In this document: positions 4,605 through 6,037 of the stretch, piece by piece
Layout of the letters: each line of letters begins with the position of its first letter
Position numbering within the stretch: the stretch's first letter is position 1
Assembly: GCA_019749855.1 (NCBI GenBank)
Contig: JAIEPI010000071.1
Span: 1-6,037 of the forward strand
Length of the DNA stretch: 6,037 nucleotides
Direction: 5' to 3'
Source of the DNA: Rickettsiales bacterium
GTDB lineage: Bacteria; Pseudomonadota; Alphaproteobacteria; Rickettsiales; UBA998
Translations under genes and position numbers: made by a program
The notes under the pieces: model-generated
Databases searched by the model: none
Told to the model about the DNA's origin: nothing
The model's input: the letters and a program-made list of their open reading frames with translations, nothing else

Positions 4605-6037
4605 ACAAAATCTTTCTCATGATCCTATGCTTAATCTCCTGGCCATTGCAAGCACTGGAAACCAATGTTGCGCCGCCATTATCCGTCCAGCCATTGGCGC
4701 GTATTCCTGTGCAGCAGGACGGGCGGATAAAGCCGTTGGAGCAATTTGCGCGTGTGACGCTGAGGCAACTGAGTGGCAGCGAAACACTGGATCACATTGA
4801 TGCCATGCCGTGGCTGATGGAGGTATTATTCACACCGGAATTCGCGTCGCAGCGGCCCCTTTTTCTGGTGAATAACGACGATCTGCGTCGCGCGCTCGCA
4901 CTGCCTGATCGCGCCAGTCATCGCTTCAGCGCTCAGGAACTGGAATCACCCATGGGCGAGCAGCGAGCGCAGGTGATGCCGATTGTGATGATGGCACCCA
5001 AAGAGCGCAGCACACAGCAACAGGCATTGATGGATCTTTATCAACGCTATGCCTTATTTATTGATCTTCAACAAAGCTTCTCCATAGTGTTGCCACTCAA
5101 TGCACCGCGACCGGAAAGCTATGCGCTGCCGGACCCTTTAGACTATCTGGATTTGCAGCGCATACGTGAGCGTCTGCTCACCCGTGCGCAAACGCTTGCG
5201 GTGCAGAGTAAAGGACAGTTAAAAGCGCTGTCATCGCAAGAGCAGGACGAGGTGGCGCTGGCCATGCTGGTTGAAAAGCTGGAACAGCGCGCATTGCAGA
5301 GCCAAAGCCTTCGCGTCATGCCTGCGCATTGGCAGGCGGCAGGCGGAGAATGGTTTGCACCCTGGGCTTTGATTCGTGAGGGCTTTGGCTCACCCTCTAG
5401 CGCCAGTTATCTGGTACTCTGGAAGGCGGCGGCATTGGCCTATCGCACGGGGGATGTGGCGGCTTGGAATCACGCCGCCTCAGTACTGGCAGACGCCGCT
5501 GCGGCGCAGTTGCAGGGATGGCAAGGCGTGCGTGTGCAGGTGGAATATCTGTATGTCATCATGGCGCCCTTAAACACAGCGCTGGCACTGTCTGCGGCGG
5601 CGTTGGTGATGCTGATGTTGAGCCGCCGTGTGTCCCTGTTCACGGCAGAGCGCGTGCAAACTGTTCTCAGGTTCGCTCTGCTGGTGTTGGGCATGGCGCT
5701 GCTGGTGCGAATTTTTATTCTGGCGCGCCCTCCCGTGGGGACATTGTATGAATCACTCCTGTTCGTGGCGTGGGTGGTGCTGGCAGCCTGCACTGTGCCA
5801 AAATCTGCGCGTCAGGCCATGTTAGGGCTTGGGGCACTCAGCACGAGTCTTTTGCTGCTGCTAGCCCCCGTTTTTGCCACCGACGAAACCATGGGCATGC
5901 TGAGCGCGGTGCTTAATACGGATTTCTGGCTGACGATTCATGTGCTGTGTATTACCTCAGGTTATGCGGCGTGCTTAGTGGTGGGCGGCTTGGCGCATGC
6001 GGAAATGCTGCGCGCCAGCCGAACCAACATGCCGGTG
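4601..6037 (+). CDS. ccsA: CcsA, System II cytochrome c synthase subunit (partial, C-terminus beyond window)
   Basis: The frame starting at ATG 4601 stays open for 479 codons to the window edge. A signal-like hydrophobic N-terminus (MNKIFLMILCLISWPLQALE) leads to a large soluble region (about 20-315) opening with ARIPVQQDGRIKPLEQFARV (33-52). Such a VQ.DGR.KPL.T/QFA block is characteristic of the periplasmic domain in CcsA proteins of the CcsBA type. Membrane helices follow at about 319-341, 354-375, 384-400, 406-425 and 441-464. The motif PPVGTLYES (377-385) corresponds to the family's P..NLYES, and FWLTIHVLCITSGYAA (442-457) holds His447, matching the first periplasmic haem-ligand His of CcsA (P-His1). 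The tryptophan-rich WWD loop and the two later His residues must lie past the edge. Translation is coupled to ccsB by the 4-base overlap; AGG at about 4588 is the only weak ribosome binding site. Confidence 0.93.
   Translation, partial: MNKIFLMILCLISWPLQALETNVAPPLSVQPLARIPVQQDGRIKPLEQFARVTLRQLSGSETLDHIDAMPWLMEVLFTPEFASQRPLFLVNNDDLRRALALPDRASHRFSAQELESPMGEQRAQVMPIVMMAPKERSTQQQALMDLYQRYALFIDLQQSFSIVLPLNAPRPESYALPDPLDYLDLQRIRERLLTRAQTLAVQSKGQLKALSSQEQDEVALAMLVEKLEQRALQSQSLRVMPAHWQAAGGEWFAPWALIREGFGSPSSASYLVLWKAAALAYRTGDVAAWNHAASVLADAAAAQLQGWQGVRVQVEYLYVIMAPLNTALALSAAALVMLMLSRRVSLFTAERVQTVLRFALLVLGMALLVRIFILARPPVGTLYESLLFVAWVVLAACTVPKSARQAMLGLGALSTSLLLLLAPVFATDETMGMLSAVLNTDFWLTIHVLCITSGYAACLVVGGLAHAEMLRASRTNMPV

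Noticed and set aside
5376..5825. Several open frames on both strands within ccsA
   Set aside because: CcsA is continuous through this region with conserved motifs on either side; the other frames are by-products of G/C-rich codon use.

Overview
The window looks like ordinary chromosomal DNA of a Gram-negative bacterium, most likely a proteobacterium. Three or more lipoproteins carry signal-peptidase-II lipoboxes, one protein has a Sec signal peptide, and several genes belong to small envelope-stress families common in Proteobacteria (DUF1328, YqaE/Pmp3, DUF883/ElaB-YqjD, entericidin). The class cannot be fixed from sequence alone. An alphaproteobacterium or another environmental proteobacterium would fit, but the System II (CcsB/CcsA) cytochrome c maturation genes are less usual for Alpha- and Gammaproteobacteria.

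Layout. Positions 1-1172 carry three genes on the minus strand: the start of a DUF1328 small membrane protein cut by the window edge, a 196-residue glycine-zipper lipoprotein with a Pro/Ala-rich tail, and an 81-residue glycine-zipper lipoprotein that looks like its paralogue. From about 1200 the direction switches. A divergent region leads into a 136-residue exported protein (1398-1808) whose C-terminal part resembles a degenerate OmpA-like fold, followed by a probable terminator. Then comes a compact plus-strand group: a divergent CsbD-like protein, a Pmp3/YqaE proteolipid, a DUF883 tail-anchored protein and a two-helix holin-like/YqjE-like membrane protein. An entericidin-type lipoprotein of 46 residues (3460-3600) follows and ends at a G/C-rich hairpin terminator.

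The last part (3687-6037) is a separate unit with its own sigma70-like promoter. It holds a ResB/CcsB protein overlapping by ATGA a CcsA protein that runs off the right edge still open. Together they would form the System II haem-export and cytochrome c synthase complex at the cytoplasmic membrane.

The left and middle parts read as a stress-responsive collection of small envelope proteins (membrane proteolipids, glycine-zipper and entericidin lipoproteins, a ribosome- or membrane-tethering DUF883 protein). This functional link is inferred from family knowledge and gene clustering; no shared operator or stress-sigma motif could be shown. No RNA genes, insertion sequences, CRISPR arrays or clear signs of recent transfer were seen.
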